Below, one piece after another: positions 46,865 through 58,072 of a stretch of DNA of 64,000 nt. Within the stretch, counting starts at the first letter, position 1. The number at the start of each line of letters is the position of its first letter. The stretch spans positions 1,612,001 to 1,676,000 of the forward strand of contig NZ_CP033460.1 of the NCBI RefSeq assembly GCF_003718735.1, in the 5' to 3' direction. Under the pieces are notes generated by a model. It did no database searches, was not told the origin of the DNA, and saw only the letters and a list, made by a program, of their open reading frames with translations. The stretch comes from Staphylococcus debuckii (GTDB lineage: Bacteria; Bacillota; Bacilli; Staphylococcales; Staphylococcaceae). The position numbers and the translations under genes are program-made.

Positions 46865-47617
46865 TCACCCCATTAATTCTTTTTCATAACTTATTGCACT
46901 TAACGCATATAGCGGCGCAGTTTCAGCTCTTAAAATACGTTTGCCTAATCCTACGATAGAACTTTTGTCTCGGAATAAATCAACTTCTTCTTCGCTCAAT
47001 CCGCCTTCGGGGCCGAAAATAATGAGTATACGGTCTCCATTTTTAAAGTTTTGAAGTGCTTTTTTAAATTGGCTCACTTCGCCTTCTTTAGCAGCATCTT
47101 CATACGCGATAAGAACATAATCATATCTATCTATATTAACATATACTTGCTGTAAATTCGATATAAATTCAATTGTAGGAATGATTAATCGATAACTTTG
47201 TTCTGCCGCCTCTTTAACAATCTTATTCCAACGTACAAGCTTTTTATCAACTTTACTTTGATTTAGTTTTGCTACTGATCTTTGCATTTGGACAGGAATA
47301 AAATGAGCAGTGCCTAATTCTGTACATTTTTGTAGCAGCCATTCATATTTATCTGATTTAAGCAGACCGCTGCATATGGTAACTTCTACAGGCAATTCAG
47401 TATCAGAATTTTGTTCTTCTACTAATTCAACTTCAATTTCATTGTTCTCTATAGAAATAATTCTGCATTTAAAAACAACACTGTGATTAAAAGTAATAAT
47501 AATCAAATCATCAGGTTGATTCCGCATAACATTTGAAATATGATGAACATCCTCTTTATCTGTAATAAAAAAACGCTGATTTTCATCAGCGTTTTGATTT
47601 ATAAAATATCTTTGCAT
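46865..47617 (-). CDS. rsmE: 16S rRNA (uracil1498-N3)-methyltransferase RsmE
   Basis: RsmE methylates U1498 in 16S rRNA. The 250-residue SPOUT-class protein has an N-terminal PUA-like domain (MQRYFINQNADENQRFFIT) and the knotted SAM site IIFGPEGGLSEEEVDLF near residue 205, with VGLGKRILRAETAPLYALSAI at the C-terminus. The ATG at 47617 lies 1 nt after prmA; the longer reading adds 26 residues that overlap prmA out of frame and lack homology. Confidence 0.95.
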   Translation of the reverse strand: MQRYFINQNADENQRFFITDKEDVHHISNVMRNQPDDLIIITFNHSVVFKCRIISIENNEIEVELVEEQNSDTELPVEVTICSGLLKSDKYEWLLQKCTELGTAHFIPVQMQRSVAKLNQSKVDKKLVRWNKIVKEAAEQSYRLIIPTIEFISNLQQVYVNIDRYDYVLIAYEDAAKEGEVSQFKKALQNFKNGDRILIIFGPEGGLSEEEVDLFRDKSSIVGLGKRILRAETAPLYALSAISYEKELMG

Positions 47618-47618
47618 A

Positions 47619-48557
47619 TTAATTGCTCGCTTTCTCGCCAACGATACAAACCCAACCGTTGTCGTGATTAATAGAAATGATATTAAAACCTGCACGCTTC
47701 ATGTGTTCAGTAATTTCATCGCTTTTTTCTTCTATAATTCCTGAGGTAATAAAGCGACCCTCTTCATTTAAAGTATTATAAGCGTCTTCTATCATTTCAT
47801 CAATAATATGCGCTAAGATATTTGCGATAACAACATCATATTTACCTGTTTCTTCATGTAATAAGTTACCGGTTGTTGTTTCAATTGCCTTTTCACAAGA
47901 ATTTTTTTCAAAGTTTTCCTTAGCAACCCTGACTGCCATTTCATCCAAATCAACTGCTTTAATTCGTTTTACGCCAAGCAAATGACATGCAATACTTAGA
48001 ATGCCTGAGCCGGTACCAACATCAATTACACTGTCCTTAGGGGAAACGTATTGCTCAATCGCATTTAAACACATGCTTGTTGTAGGATGGTCACCAGTTC
48101 CAAAAGCCATACCTGGATCTAACTCGATGCACAGCTCTGAGTCATCTTCTTTTTGATAGCTTTCCCAGCTTGGAACGATTGTAAAATGTTCAGATGCTTT
48201 AAAGGGATGGAAATAATTTTTCCATTCATTTTCCCAATCAGATTCTTTGATTGTTTCTTCTTTATAATCAAAGATATTTTGATTGAGGTCGCTCAATTCT
48301 TTTACACTCTCTATTATTTTAGATTTAAGTGTCTTAGAAAAATCAAGCTCATTAAAATAAGCCTTAATTCGAACCCCGCTTTCAGGATAATCATCAGGAT
48401 TTAATTCATATATTTCGCCGAATTTATCTGCAAGTTGTCCATTTAAATCATTTGAATCTTCAATAACGACGCCATTTGAACCATTTTCTTCCAGTATATT
48501 CGTTACAAATTCCTGTACTTCATGATTTACTACAATTGAAAGTTCCACCCAGTTCAT
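47619..48557 (-). CDS. prmA: Ribosomal protein L11 methyltransferase
   Basis: PrmA trimethylates L11. The 312-residue protein has [13 protein letters not shown] at the N-terminal recognition domain and a SAM domain with [20 protein letters not shown] near residue 175 and [13 protein letters not shown] near 240. AAAGGAG precedes the ATG. It follows dnaJ by 5 nt, the standard order in Firmicutes. Confidence 0.96.
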   Translation of the reverse strand: MNWVELSIVVNHEVQEFVTNILEENGSNGVVIEDSNDLNGQLADKFGEIYELNPDDYPESGVRIKAYFNELDFSKTLKSKIIESVKELSDLNQNIFDYKEETIKESDWENEWKNYFHPFKASEHFTIVPSWESYQKEDDSELCIELDPGMAFGTGDHPTTSMCLNAIEQYVSPKDSVIDVGTGSGILSIACHLLGVKRIKAVDLDEMAVRVAKENFEKNSCEKAIETTTGNLLHEETGKYDVVIANILAHIIDEMIEDAYNTLNEEGRFITSGIIEEKSDEITEHMKRAGFNIISINHDNGWVCIVGEKASN

Positions 48558-48562
48558 AGCTT

Positions 48563-49696
48563 TTATTCTCCTTTAAAGAATCTGCGAGCACGCTCTTTGA
48601 AGTTTGTTGGTTGTTCTGTAATTTCTTCTCCGCTTACGTCAGCAAATTCCCGCATTAATGATTTTTGTTTATCATTTAGTTTGGTTGGTGTTACAACACT
48701 AATATTAACAAATAAATCACCATAGCCGTAGCCATGAACATTTTTAATTCCTTTTTCTTTCATACGGAATTGTTTTCCGTCTTGAGTACCTTCAGGCACG
48801 CTTAACATGACATGGCCGTTTAATGTTGGGACTTTAATTTCATCTCCTAATGCTGCTTGAGGGAAACTGATATTTAAATTATAGAAAATATCGTCTCCTT
48901 CACGTTCAAAGGTATCCGATGGTTCGACGCGGAATACAACGTATAAATCACCTTGCGGGCCACCGTTATGACCTGGAGCGCCTTCTCCTGCTAAACGGAT
49001 TTGTTGATCATTGTCGACACCTTCTGGAACTTTCACTTTAATTTTAACATTTTTAGTTTCAGTTCCTTTACCATGACAAGTTGGACAAGGCTCTTCAATT
49101 TCTTCTCCAGTACCATTACATACTGGACACACTTTTTCTGTTCTTACGCGTCCTAAAATGGTATTTTGTTCAACTGAAACGTGTCCTGATCCATTACAAT
49201 AATGACAAGTTTTTTTCTTAGAACCTGGTTTTGCACCTGAACCGCCACATGTTTCACATTTTACTTGTTTACGTATTGAAATTTCCTTTTCAGTACCGAA
49301 AACAGCTTCTTCAAATGTCACTGTCATAGTGTATTGAAGATCATCACCTTTACGAGGTGCATTAGGATCACGTTGCGCGCCTCCGCCAAAGAAAGAACTG
49401 AAAATATCTTCGAAGCCGCCGCCGAAACCGCCGAAGTCCTGGCCGCCACCAAATCCTTGGCCTCCAAAGCCGCCTTGTGGACCATTATGACCGAATTGAT
49501 CATAGTTAGCGCGTTTATTTTCATCGCTGAGAACTTCATAAGCCTCTGAAATTTCTTTGAACTTTTCTTCAGCGCCCTCTTCTTGGTTAATATCTGGGTG
49601 ATATTTTTTGGACAATTTACGGTAAGCTTTTTTGATTTCGTCTTTTGACGCATCTTTGCTGACACCTAAGACTTCATAATAGTCTCTTTTTGCCAC
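48563..49696 (-). CDS. dnaJ: Chaperone protein DnaJ
   Basis: DnaJ delivers unfolded substrates to DnaK and stimulates its ATPase. The 377-residue protein has the J domain with [10 protein letters not shown] (HPD, about residue 33), a Gly/Phe-rich region (about 75-110), four zinc repeats beginning [24 protein letters not shown] and CPTCHGKG (about 147-215), and a C-terminal substrate domain. The start is GTG at 49696 with AAGGAGA 7 nt upstream. A terminator-like hairpin separates it from dnaK. Confidence 0.97.
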   Translation of the reverse strand: MAKRDYYEVLGVSKDASKDEIKKAYRKLSKKYHPDINQEEGAEEKFKEISEAYEVLSDENKRANYDQFGHNGPQGGFGGQGFGGGQDFGGFGGGFEDIFSSFFGGGAQRDPNAPRKGDDLQYTMTVTFEEAVFGTEKEISIRKQVKCETCGGSGAKPGSKKKTCHYCNGSGHVSVEQNTILGRVRTEKVCPVCNGTGEEIEEPCPTCHGKGTETKNVKIKVKVPEGVDNDQQIRLAGEGAPGHNGGPQGDLYVVFRVEPSDTFEREGDDIFYNLNISFPQAALGDEIKVPTLNGHVMLSVPEGTQDGKQFRMKEKGIKNVHGYGYGDLFVNISVVTPTKLNDKQKSLMREFADVSGEEITEQPTNFKERARRFFKGE

Positions 49697-49765
49697 TGTA
49701 ATCTCTCCTTATCTATAAAAACATTTCTTTTTTACCTTATAAAGTATAGTTGTTTAAATAATAAA

Positions 49766-49798
49766 AAGTCAAAGCCAATGTACAATTGACTTTGACTT
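49766..49798 (-). terminator. Terminator-like hairpin between dnaK and dnaJ
   Basis: On the minus strand AAGTCAAAGTCAAT pairs with ATTGGCTTTGACTT (14 bp, one wobble) around GTACA and is followed by TTTATTATTT. It lies within the 173-nt gap between the dnaK stop and the dnaJ start. It could lower read-through into dnaJ. Confidence 0.65.
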
Positions 49799-49869
49799 AA
49801 ATTTTAATTCAAGAAGCCGCAAACGATTATTAAATTAATGTGCAGCTTGCACTATTGATATAAAAACAA

Positions 49870-51726
<1,857 letters not shown>

Positions 51727-51762
51727 CTATTTTCATTTGTTGTATAGTTAGTCAGTAATATA

Positions 51763-52362
51763 TTATTGATTTACTTTTACCATTGAAGGTCGTAAGACAC
51801 GATCTTTCAATTTGTAACCTTTTTGCAACTCTTGAGTAACGGCATTTGATTCGAATGATTCATCGTTATCTTGCATTACAGCTTGATGGAAATTAGGATC
51901 AAATTGTTGCCCAACAGCTTCAATTTCTTCTAAACCATTTTCGTTTAGAGCTCTTAGCAAGCTTTCATATACCATTTGTACCCCTTTTTGTAGAGATTTA
52001 AATGATTCATCGTCACCTTCGATTTGTAACGCACGTTCGATATTATCAATTGTTGGTAAAATATCAGTAAGCACGCTTTGAGCTTGATAAGTTTTCAAAG
52101 TTTGATTTTCATTTTGAATACGTCTTTTATAGTTTTCAAATTCTGCATAAAGACGTAGATATTTTTCTTCTTGATTATTAACTTCTTCTTTCAATTGTTG
52201 AATTTCTTCATCTTTGCTGTCATTTTCAGAAGTTTTTTGTTCCTCAAGAACTTCTTCTTGATTTACAGTTTCATTTTGTTCATCAGTATTCAAGTCTTTA
52301 GCTGTATTCTCTTGGTTTTCAGCAACTTCTTCATTATTAACTGATTGATCTTTTTCTGTCAT
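51763..52362 (-). CDS. grpE: Nucleotide exchange factor GrpE
   Basis: GrpE releases ADP from DnaK. The 199-residue protein has an acidic, low-complexity N-terminal part (about 1-60), a long coiled coil ([23 protein letters not shown]), and a beta domain with [11 protein letters not shown], the family signature, followed by [26 protein letters not shown] precedes the ATG. It follows hrcA by 27 nt. Confidence 0.96.
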   Translation of the reverse strand: MTEKDQSVNNEEVAENQENTAKDLNTDEQNETVNQEEVLEEQKTSENDSKDEEIQQLKEEVNNQEEKYLRLYAEFENYKRRIQNENQTLKTYQAQSVLTDILPTIDNIERALQIEGDDESFKSLQKGVQMVYESLLRALNENGLEEIEAVGQQFDPNFHQAVMQDNDESFESNAVTQELQKGYKLKDRVLRPSMVKVNQ

Positions 52363-52389
52363 TTTCTGTCCTCCAATACGACTTCATTA

Positions 52390-53355
52390 CTAAATTTTAT
52401 AGAGTAATTGAATAACATTTTGATAACGCATAGCAGTTGGTCCAATAACTGCTATATGTCCGGTTAAGTGATTTTCAATGTGATAATCACTGAGAACGAT
52501 AGAAATATTCTCTAAATTATTATCAATTTCCTGACCGATTTTCACATCGATACCAGAGTGGTAATCATCTTCAAATAATTTCAATATCTTATTGGACTCT
52601 AAATATTGAAGAATTTGTTGTATGGAACTAACATTCTGTTCATTCAACATGTCGATTAAATTAGATTTGCCACCTAAATAAATATCCGATGTTGAATCCT
52701 TTAAACGCTGATTCAATAAGTCTATTAATTGAAGTACAGTTACTGAATCTCTTGAATGTTCAAAAGCCATTTTTGAAAGTTTACTTCCTGATTCATCGTT
52801 AAAATTATCTTTAATATAATTAGCAATTTGAATTAAACGATGTTTAGAAATTTTTTCTGGGACTGCTAATTGCAGGTGTTCTACATCTCCTGATTCAAAC
52901 ACAATTACCATTATAACTAAGTTAGCAACTGTGTTAAATAAATGAACATCGGTAATCAAATCTTTAGTTTGATTCGGTTTCATAATCAACGTAGTATAAT
53001 TAGTTGTTATAGACAATTCATTTGCATATGCACTTAAAGCATTGGACAAATTATAATTATTTTCAGCTAAAAGATCATTTAAACGTTGATTATTAGGTTT
53101 ACGAGAGTAGTTATTCTCTAATAATTGATCAACATAATATCTGAAACCTTTAATAGATGGGAATCTACCTGAAGAAGCATGTGCTTTTTCAACTAATCCT
53201 TCATTTTCGAGATATTTCATCTCATTTCGAATAGTTGCAGGGCTCACATCTACATTATGTCTATCGATAATTGTTTTTGAACCAATCGGCAGACCATAAT
53301 CAACATAATCTTCAACAATGGCATTCAAGATGCTCAGTTGTCTATCGGTAATCAT
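52390..53355 (-). CDS. hrcA: Heat-inducible transcription repressor HrcA
   Basis: HrcA binds the CIRCE element and represses class I heat-shock genes with help from GroEL. The 321-residue protein has the winged helix ITDRQLSILNAIVEDYVDYGLPIGS and the wing VSPATIRNEMKYLENEGLVEKAHASSGRFPS (about 30-65). GHIAVIGPTAMRYQNVIQLL is at the end. It is the first gene of hrcA-grpE-dnaK-dnaJ and lies 12 nt from the CIRCE element at 53368-53394. Confidence 0.97.
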   Translation of the reverse strand: MITDRQLSILNAIVEDYVDYGLPIGSKTIIDRHNVDVSPATIRNEMKYLENEGLVEKAHASSGRFPSIKGFRYYVDQLLENNYSRKPNNQRLNDLLAENNYNLSNALSAYANELSITTNYTTLIMKPNQTKDLITDVHLFNTVANLVIMVIVFESGDVEHLQLAVPEKISKHRLIQIANYIKDNFNDESGSKLSKMAFEHSRDSVTVLQLIDLLNQRLKDSTSDIYLGGKSNLIDMLNEQNVSSIQQILQYLESNKILKLFEDDYHSGIDVKIGQEIDNNLENISIVLSDYHIENHLTGHIAVIGPTAMRYQNVIQLLYKI

Positions 53356-53367
53356 GTTTCCACCTCA

Positions 53368-53394
53368 TTAGCACTCTCTTCTTTCAAGTGCTAA
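53368..53394. promoter_or_regulatory. CIRCE operator of the hrcA-dnaK operon
   Basis: The plus strand reads TTAGCACTC, nine bases, then AAGTGCTAA. It differs from the CIRCE consensus (TTAGCACTC-N9-GAGTGCTAA) at one position of the right half. It is just downstream of the predicted promoter and upstream of hrcA, where the leader can also affect mRNA stability. Confidence 0.95.
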
Positions 53395-53398
53395 TTAT

Positions 53399-53427
53399 AA
53401 TTTATCAAATTGGTCAAAGTAAGTCAA
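53399..53427 (-). promoter_or_regulatory. Predicted SigA promoter of the hrcA operon
   Basis: TTGACT (53422-53427) and TAAATT (53399-53404) on the minus strand are 17 nt apart and sit just upstream of CIRCE, so bound HrcA would overlap the start of transcription. Confidence 0.65.
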
Positions 53428-53456
53428 CGTTAAAGCCTTGATTATTTCAATACATT

Positions 53457-54578
53457 TTAATCAATCAAAAAGGCTTCAAAAACTTCATTTCCAATAACTT
53501 TTCCACGTTTAGTCAATTTTACGAAATCTCTTTCATTTTTGATTAAATTATTTTTACTTAATTCTAGTAATTCATTCGGATAAATATCTTCAAGCTTTTT
53601 GCCAAATCTTTGTGCAAATAAAGCTTTAGAGACACCTTGATTCATTCTAAGACCTAGAAACATTTGTTCTTCCATTTGCTCTTTAATATTTGGTTCTGTC
53701 TGTTGAAGGATAGGTGTTTCATTGTTTTGGATTTTTTTAATATAATGGTTAACCGGGTTTACATTGGTATATCTCACACCATTTGTATAGCCGCTAGCAC
53801 CAGCACCAAATCCATAATAGTATTCATTTTTCCAATATACTTTATTATGCTCGGATTCATGACCTTGTTGACTGAAATTTGAAATTTCATATTGATGAAG
53901 ATTAGATGCATGAATTTTATCTAATAATAATTCATACATGTCTTCTCCTAAATCTTCATTGGGTAATTTTAGCTTGCCCTTACGATATAAATTATAAAAT
54001 TGTGTTTTTGGTTCGAGAATTAATCCATAACTTGAAATATGATTGATGTCCATGGAAAGTGCAATATCTAAACTTTCTTCAAATTGATTTAAAGTTTGAT
54101 TCGGTAAATGATACATTAAATCAAGACTGATGGAATTAATATTAAATTTATTTGCTAAGTTGACTGCTTGGTAAATATCCTCTGTTTTATGAGTCCTGCC
54201 AAGAACCTTTAATAATGATTCATCAAAAGTTTGCACCCCCATAGATAGGCGGTTAACTCCATAATCTTTAAGTAAACGAATTTTTTCATCTGTAAGTTCA
54301 TCAGGATTAGCTTCAAATGTGTATTCATTTCGAATGTCAAAATTATCTGCAATACCTTGCAATAATTTTTCTAATTGTGGAGTACTTAGAGCGGTCGGTG
54401 TGCCCCCACCTACAAACATCGTATTCAATTCTTTCTTTATCGGTTGATGAAATTCTTTAATTAAACAATCTAGATATTCATCGACAGGTTGGTTATGAAT
54501 AAAGTACTTATTAAAATCGCAATATGTACATATTCTTACACAAAATGGAATATGAATATAAGCACTTCTTGTTTCCAT
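53457..54578 (-). CDS. hemW: Radical SAM heme chaperone HemW
   Basis: HemW, formerly called HemN-like, is a radical SAM protein that inserts heme into respiratory proteins. The 373-residue protein has AYIHIPFCVRICTYCDFNKY, whose CxxxCxxC motif starts at about residue 14, the TMFVGGGTPTALS loop near 60, and the C-terminal HemN-type domain. It lacks the fourth cysteine after CxxxCxxC (CDFN) that true oxygen-independent coproporphyrinogen oxidase has. The ATG at 54578 has GGAGAG upstream. It is between hrcA and lepA. Confidence 0.93.
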   Translation of the reverse strand: METRSAYIHIPFCVRICTYCDFNKYFIHNQPVDEYLDCLIKEFHQPIKKELNTMFVGGGTPTALSTPQLEKLLQGIADNFDIRNEYTFEANPDELTDEKIRLLKDYGVNRLSMGVQTFDESLLKVLGRTHKTEDIYQAVNLANKFNINSISLDLMYHLPNQTLNQFEESLDIALSMDINHISSYGLILEPKTQFYNLYRKGKLKLPNEDLGEDMYELLLDKIHASNLHQYEISNFSQQGHESEHNKVYWKNEYYYGFGAGASGYTNGVRYTNVNPVNHYIKKIQNNETPILQQTEPNIKEQMEEQMFLGLRMNQGVSKALFAQRFGKKLEDIYPNELLELSKNNLIKNERDFVKLTKRGKVIGNEVFEAFLID

Positions 54579-54617
54579 ATCGTTTCTCTCCTTCAATGAA
54601 GAGTTTTCAAAATAAAA

Positions 54618-54645
54618 AGCTGGGACATGTTACTCGCCCCAACCT
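54618..54645 (-). terminator. Terminator of lepA
   Basis: AGGTTGGGGC and GTCCCAGCTT arms on the minus strand pair with G-U pairs around GAGTAACAT and are followed by TTTATTTT. It lies 6 nt after the lepA stop and has the GGGAC motif seen in the hairpins at 38481-38512 and in the dispersed repeat. Confidence 0.75.
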
Positions 54646-54650
54646 TATTA

Positions 54651-56474
54651 TTAATCTTCATCCATTTTTAATACGGCTAAGAAAGCATCTTGAGGAATTT
54701 CAACGTTTCCTACAGCTTTCATTTTAGCTTTACCAGCTTTTTGTTTTTCTAACAATTTACGTTTACGGCTGATATCCCCGCCGTAACATTTAGATAATAC
54801 ATTCTTACCCATTGATTTGATATTAGTTCTAGCTACAATTTTTTGACCTACTGCAGCTTGGACAGGTACTTCGAATTGTTGACGAGGGATAAGTGTTTTT
54901 AGACGTTCCACTAATGCTTTGCCTCTTTCATATGCAAATTCTTTATGTACAATAAAGCTTAAAGCATCAACTTTATCTCCATTTAGAAGAATATCCATTT
55001 TAACAAGATCACTTTCTTTGTAACCTGTCAATTCATAATCAAAGGAAGCATATCCTTTTGTATTCGATTTAATTTGGTCGAAAAAGTCGAAAACCACTTC
55101 AGATAAAGGAATATCATAAATAATATTCACACGTATATCATCTAGGTAATCCATATTAACGAACTGTCCACGTTTACGTTGACAAAGTTCCATTACAGCA
55201 CCTACATAATCATTAGGAACCATAATTGTGGCACGAACGTACGGTTCATATATCTTTTCAATTTGATCTCTTTCTGGCATTTGTGATGGATTATCCACAA
55301 CTACTTTGTTGCCATTTTTTAGTATACATTCATAGATAACTGAAGGTGCAGTGGCGATAAGTTCAATTCCGAACTCTCTTTCAATACGCTCTTGAATAAT
55401 TTCCATATGGAGCATACCTAAGAAGCCAGTACGGAAACCAAAGCCTAATGCTTGAGAAGTTTCAGGTTCAAATTCTAGTGAAGCGTCGTTCAATTGTAAC
55501 TTTTCTAGAGCTTCTCTTAAATCGTTGTAGTTTTTATTATCTATAGGGAATAATCCACAAAAAACCATGGGATTCATTTTTTTATAACCCTTCAGTGGTT
55601 GTTCTGCAGGTCTATCGGCATGAGTGATAGTATCGCCGACACGAGAATCATCAACATTCTTAATACTAGCAGTAATATAACCTACATCTCCAACAGTCAA
55701 TTCTTCAACTGGAAGTTGTTTCGGTGTATTAATTCCTACTTCGTTAACTTCAAATTCTTTACCGCTAGCCATCATTTTAATCTTATCGCCAGCTTTCACT
55801 ACCCCATCCATAATTCTGATTGAAGAAATAACACCTCTGTAAGGGTCATACTCAGAATCAAAGATAAGTGCCTTGAGTGGAGCAGCAGGGTCCCCATCAG
55901 GTGCAGGAATGGTTTCTACAATCTTTTCTAATATTTCATCTATGCCTATATTAGACTTTGCACTTGCCAGTACAACATCGTCTTGATCTAACCCGATAAC
56001 ATCTTCTAATTCTTGTTTAACACGCTCTGGTTCAGCAGCCGGCAAATCAATTTTATTGACTACAGGGAGTAATTCTAAGTCGTTATCCAAAGCAAGATAA
56101 ACGTTTGCTAATGTTTGTGCCTCAATACCTTGGGCAGCATCGACAACGAGAATTGCACCTTCACAAGCTGCTAATGATCGAGATACTTCATATGAAAAAT
56201 CGACGTGCCCTGGAGTGTCTATTAAATGAAAAATATATGACTCACCGTTTTTGGCGTCATACTTTAATTTCACTGCATTTAATTTAATAGTAATGCCTCT
56301 CTCACGTTCTAAATCCATTGAGTCTAGCAATTGGGCTTGCATATCTCTTGTTTCAACACTTTTTGTATTTTCAAGTATTCTATCTGCCAATGTCGACTTC
56401 CCATGATCGATATGTGCAATGATAGAAAAGTTTCGTATATTTTTTTGACGTTCTAAACGTTCTTCATTATTCAT
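54651..56474 (-). CDS. lepA: Elongation factor 4 (LepA)
   Basis: LepA is a translational GTPase involved in ribosome biogenesis and back-translocation. The 607-residue protein has G1 [15 protein letters not shown] near residue 20, [21 protein letters not shown] (G3), [15 protein letters not shown] (G4), and the LepA-specific C-terminal domain with [24 protein letters not shown] near the end. The ATG at 56474 has GTGAG upstream. The gene is divergent from rpsT. Confidence 0.97.
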   Translation of the reverse strand: MNNEERLERQKNIRNFSIIAHIDHGKSTLADRILENTKSVETRDMQAQLLDSMDLERERGITIKLNAVKLKYDAKNGESYIFHLIDTPGHVDFSYEVSRSLAACEGAILVVDAAQGIEAQTLANVYLALDNDLELLPVVNKIDLPAAEPERVKQELEDVIGLDQDDVVLASAKSNIGIDEILEKIVETIPAPDGDPAAPLKALIFDSEYDPYRGVISSIRIMDGVVKAGDKIKMMASGKEFEVNEVGINTPKQLPVEELTVGDVGYITASIKNVDDSRVGDTITHADRPAEQPLKGYKKMNPMVFCGLFPIDNKNYNDLREALEKLQLNDASLEFEPETSQALGFGFRTGFLGMLHMEIIQERIEREFGIELIATAPSVIYECILKNGNKVVVDNPSQMPERDQIEKIYEPYVRATIMVPNDYVGAVMELCQRKRGQFVNMDYLDDIRVNIIYDIPLSEVVFDFFDQIKSNTKGYASFDYELTGYKESDLVKMDILLNGDKVDALSFIVHKEFAYERGKALVERLKTLIPRQQFEVPVQAAVGQKIVARTNIKSMGKNVLSKCYGGDISRKRKLLEKQKAGKAKMKAVGNVEIPQDAFLAVLKMDED

Positions 56475-56645
56475 TCTATCTACTCACTTTCGTAATATTC
56501 AATAGACCGTTATGTATGATATCTTTGATATAATAACGTGTTTACGTATTTAATGCAACTTATCTATTTCTAGTATACTCGCTGCTATTATTCTCTATTT
56601 TACTTTAAAATAGACTATCTTGAAACCCATAGCTAAAATAAATGA

Positions 56646-56674
56646 TTGCAGTTTAATAGTACATTTGATAAAAT
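56646..56674 (+). promoter_or_regulatory. Predicted SigA promoter of rpsT
   Basis: TTGCAG (56646-56651) and TAAAAT (56669-56674) are 17 nt apart on the plus strand, about 63 nt before the start codon. The -35 match is weak. Confidence 0.45.
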
Positions 56675-56687
56675 ATTTCTTGTTGTA

Positions 56688-56705
56688 ATCAAATATTTAT
56701 TTGAT
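56688..56705 (+). promoter_or_regulatory. Small hairpin in the rpsT leader
   Basis: ATCAAAT and ATTTGAT form a perfect 7-bp stem with an ATTT loop in the 5' leader of rpsT, 32 nt before the ATG. Ribosomal protein genes often have leader sites for autoregulation, but this short AT-rich stem is not proof of one. Confidence 0.35.
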
Positions 56706-56737
56706 GAGCATAGATCACTTTTAGGAGGTGACATTCA

Positions 56738-56989
56738 ATGCCAAATATTAAATCTGCTATTAAACGTGTAAGAACAAATGAAACAGCTGAAGCTAGAAAC
56801 ATTTCACAAAAAAATGATATGCGTTCAGCCGTGAAACATGCGAAAGCAGCTATCGCTGAAAACGCTGATAACAAACAAGAATTAGTACGTGTTGCTGTTA
56901 AGAAAGTAGACAAAGCAGCTCAATCTAACTTAATCCACGATAACAAAGCTGACCGCATTAAATCACAATTAATGAGCGCAGACAAATAA
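56738..56989 (+). CDS. rpsT: 30S ribosomal protein S20
   Basis: S20 binds 16S rRNA early in assembly. The 83-residue basic protein starts MPNIKSAIKRVRTNETAEARN and continues with SAVKHAKAAIAENADNKQE, then IHDNKADRIKSQLM, all family features. AGGAGGTG precedes the ATG. It is read on the plus strand, divergent from lepA, and ends in a strong terminator. Confidence 0.97.
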   Translation: MPNIKSAIKRVRTNETAEARNISQKNDMRSAVKHAKAAIAENADNKQELVRVAVKKVDKAAQSNLIHDNKADRIKSQLMSADK

Positions 56990-56993
56990 TGAA

Positions 56994-57023
56994 AAAGTTC
57001 AAGCACTTGCTTGAACTTTTTTT
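56994..57023. terminator. Terminator between rpsT and holA
   Basis: Perfect 11-bp arms AAAGTTCAAGC and GCTTGAACTTT enclose ACTT. A seven-T run follows on the plus strand and an A-rich run precedes it, so it can serve both converging genes. The holA stop codon overlaps its right end. Confidence 0.9.
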
Positions 57024-58002
57024 ATGCCCAAATAGATAAAATAAAGAGCTCAAGAATCAACTGTTTATCCATATAAGAAGATTTCAATTTATAATCAGTC
57101 TCTGCGCAGGCATTTATAATTTCCATTAAGTGATTTAATTGATATTGACGTGATGTTCTGAGCGCTAATTTAACTCGGAAAGGATGCGCCCCTACTGTTT
57201 TAGCAATTTGTTGCTGGCTATATCCTTTTTTTCCTAAAATCTTACATTGATAATAAAGTCTGAAATTACTAGTTATTAAAGCAAGTAATTTGATTGGTTC
57301 CTCTTTCATAATAATCAAGTCATTGACTAAATTAACAGCTTCCTCTTTTTGCCCTTTTTGAATATAATCTGTCAGTAAAAAAACATTTTGTTCTAGACTT
57401 CTATTCACAATTGTTTCCACGTCTTGTTTAGTGATAGTGGGCCTTTCACCTATAAATAAAATGATTTTTTCTAATTCTTGCTTTATTAAATTAAAATTAA
57501 TTCCTGTCAATTCAATGAATAAATTTAAAGCATCTTGCTTAATATCTTTGTATTGTTGGTTTAACTCATTTTTTATCCAATTCTTCATCTCGTCTTCGGT
57601 CATCTGTTCAATTTTGATAAGTTTCGTTTCTTTTTTTAGTGTTTTAACTAATTTTTTCCGCTCATCCAACTTAGAATGGTATACTTCAAAAATCACTAAA
57701 GTAGAGCCGTCATATTTTTGAATAAATTCAAATAACTGATCAATATTTTGATTAATATCTTTAGGACCTTTTTCTCCAGTGAATAAATATGCATTTTTTA
57801 TGACTACTACCTTTTTATCTGATAAAAATGGAAGCGTCAAAATTTCTTCGATGCAAGTAGTGATTTCTGTGTCTGCTAAATTAAAATTTACGTAATTAAA
57901 ATCATCTTTGGGTTCTTGTAAGTAGTTGTCAGCTATTTCCTTTGTTTTTTTCTCGATTAGTTCAGGTACTTCACCATAAATTGTTATAATGTTTTCGTTC
58001 AC
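57022..58002 (-). CDS. holA: DNA polymerase III delta subunit
   Basis: HolA is the clamp-loader subunit that opens the beta clamp. The 326-residue protein has the N-terminal ATPase-like fold (IITIYGEVPELIEKKT ... VVVIKNAYLFTGE), a helical middle and the C-terminal collar domain with GAHPFRVKLALRTSRQYQLNHL. I start at GTG 58002, with AGAGGTG 6 nt upstream; an earlier GTG at 58011 is inside that site. It lies about 70 nt after comEC on the minus strand and ends next to the rpsT terminator. Confidence 0.93.
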   Translation of the reverse strand: MNENIITIYGEVPELIEKKTKEIADNYLQEPKDDFNYVNFNLADTEITTCIEEILTLPFLSDKKVVVIKNAYLFTGEKGPKDINQNIDQLFEFIQKYDGSTLVIFEVYHSKLDERKKLVKTLKKETKLIKIEQMTEDEMKNWIKNELNQQYKDIKQDALNLFIELTGINFNLIKQELEKIILFIGERPTITKQDVETIVNRSLEQNVFLLTDYIQKGQKEEAVNLVNDLIIMKEEPIKLLALITSNFRLYYQCKILGKKGYSQQQIAKTVGAHPFRVKLALRTSRQYQLNHLMEIINACAETDYKLKSSYMDKQLILELFILSIWA

Positions 58003-58072
58003 AAATAGCACCTCTCAGCAAATTACATATTGTAAAAGTATATCACTTACAAATGATTCCTACCATGATTGA

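Noticed and set aside
49324..49665. Long open frame within dnaJ in another frame, and its plus-strand mirror at 49334-49549
   Set aside because: These are shadows of the Gly-rich and charged part of DnaJ. There is no ribosome binding site or recognisable protein, and the J-domain frame is clearly the coding one.
53368..53394. CIRCE mismatch as loss of HrcA control
   Set aside because: Only one of 18 conserved positions differs and the 9-nt spacer is exact, so binding is still expected.
56689..56913. Minus-strand frame opposite rpsT
   Set aside because: rpsT is beyond doubt on the plus strand; the other frame is a mirror artefact.
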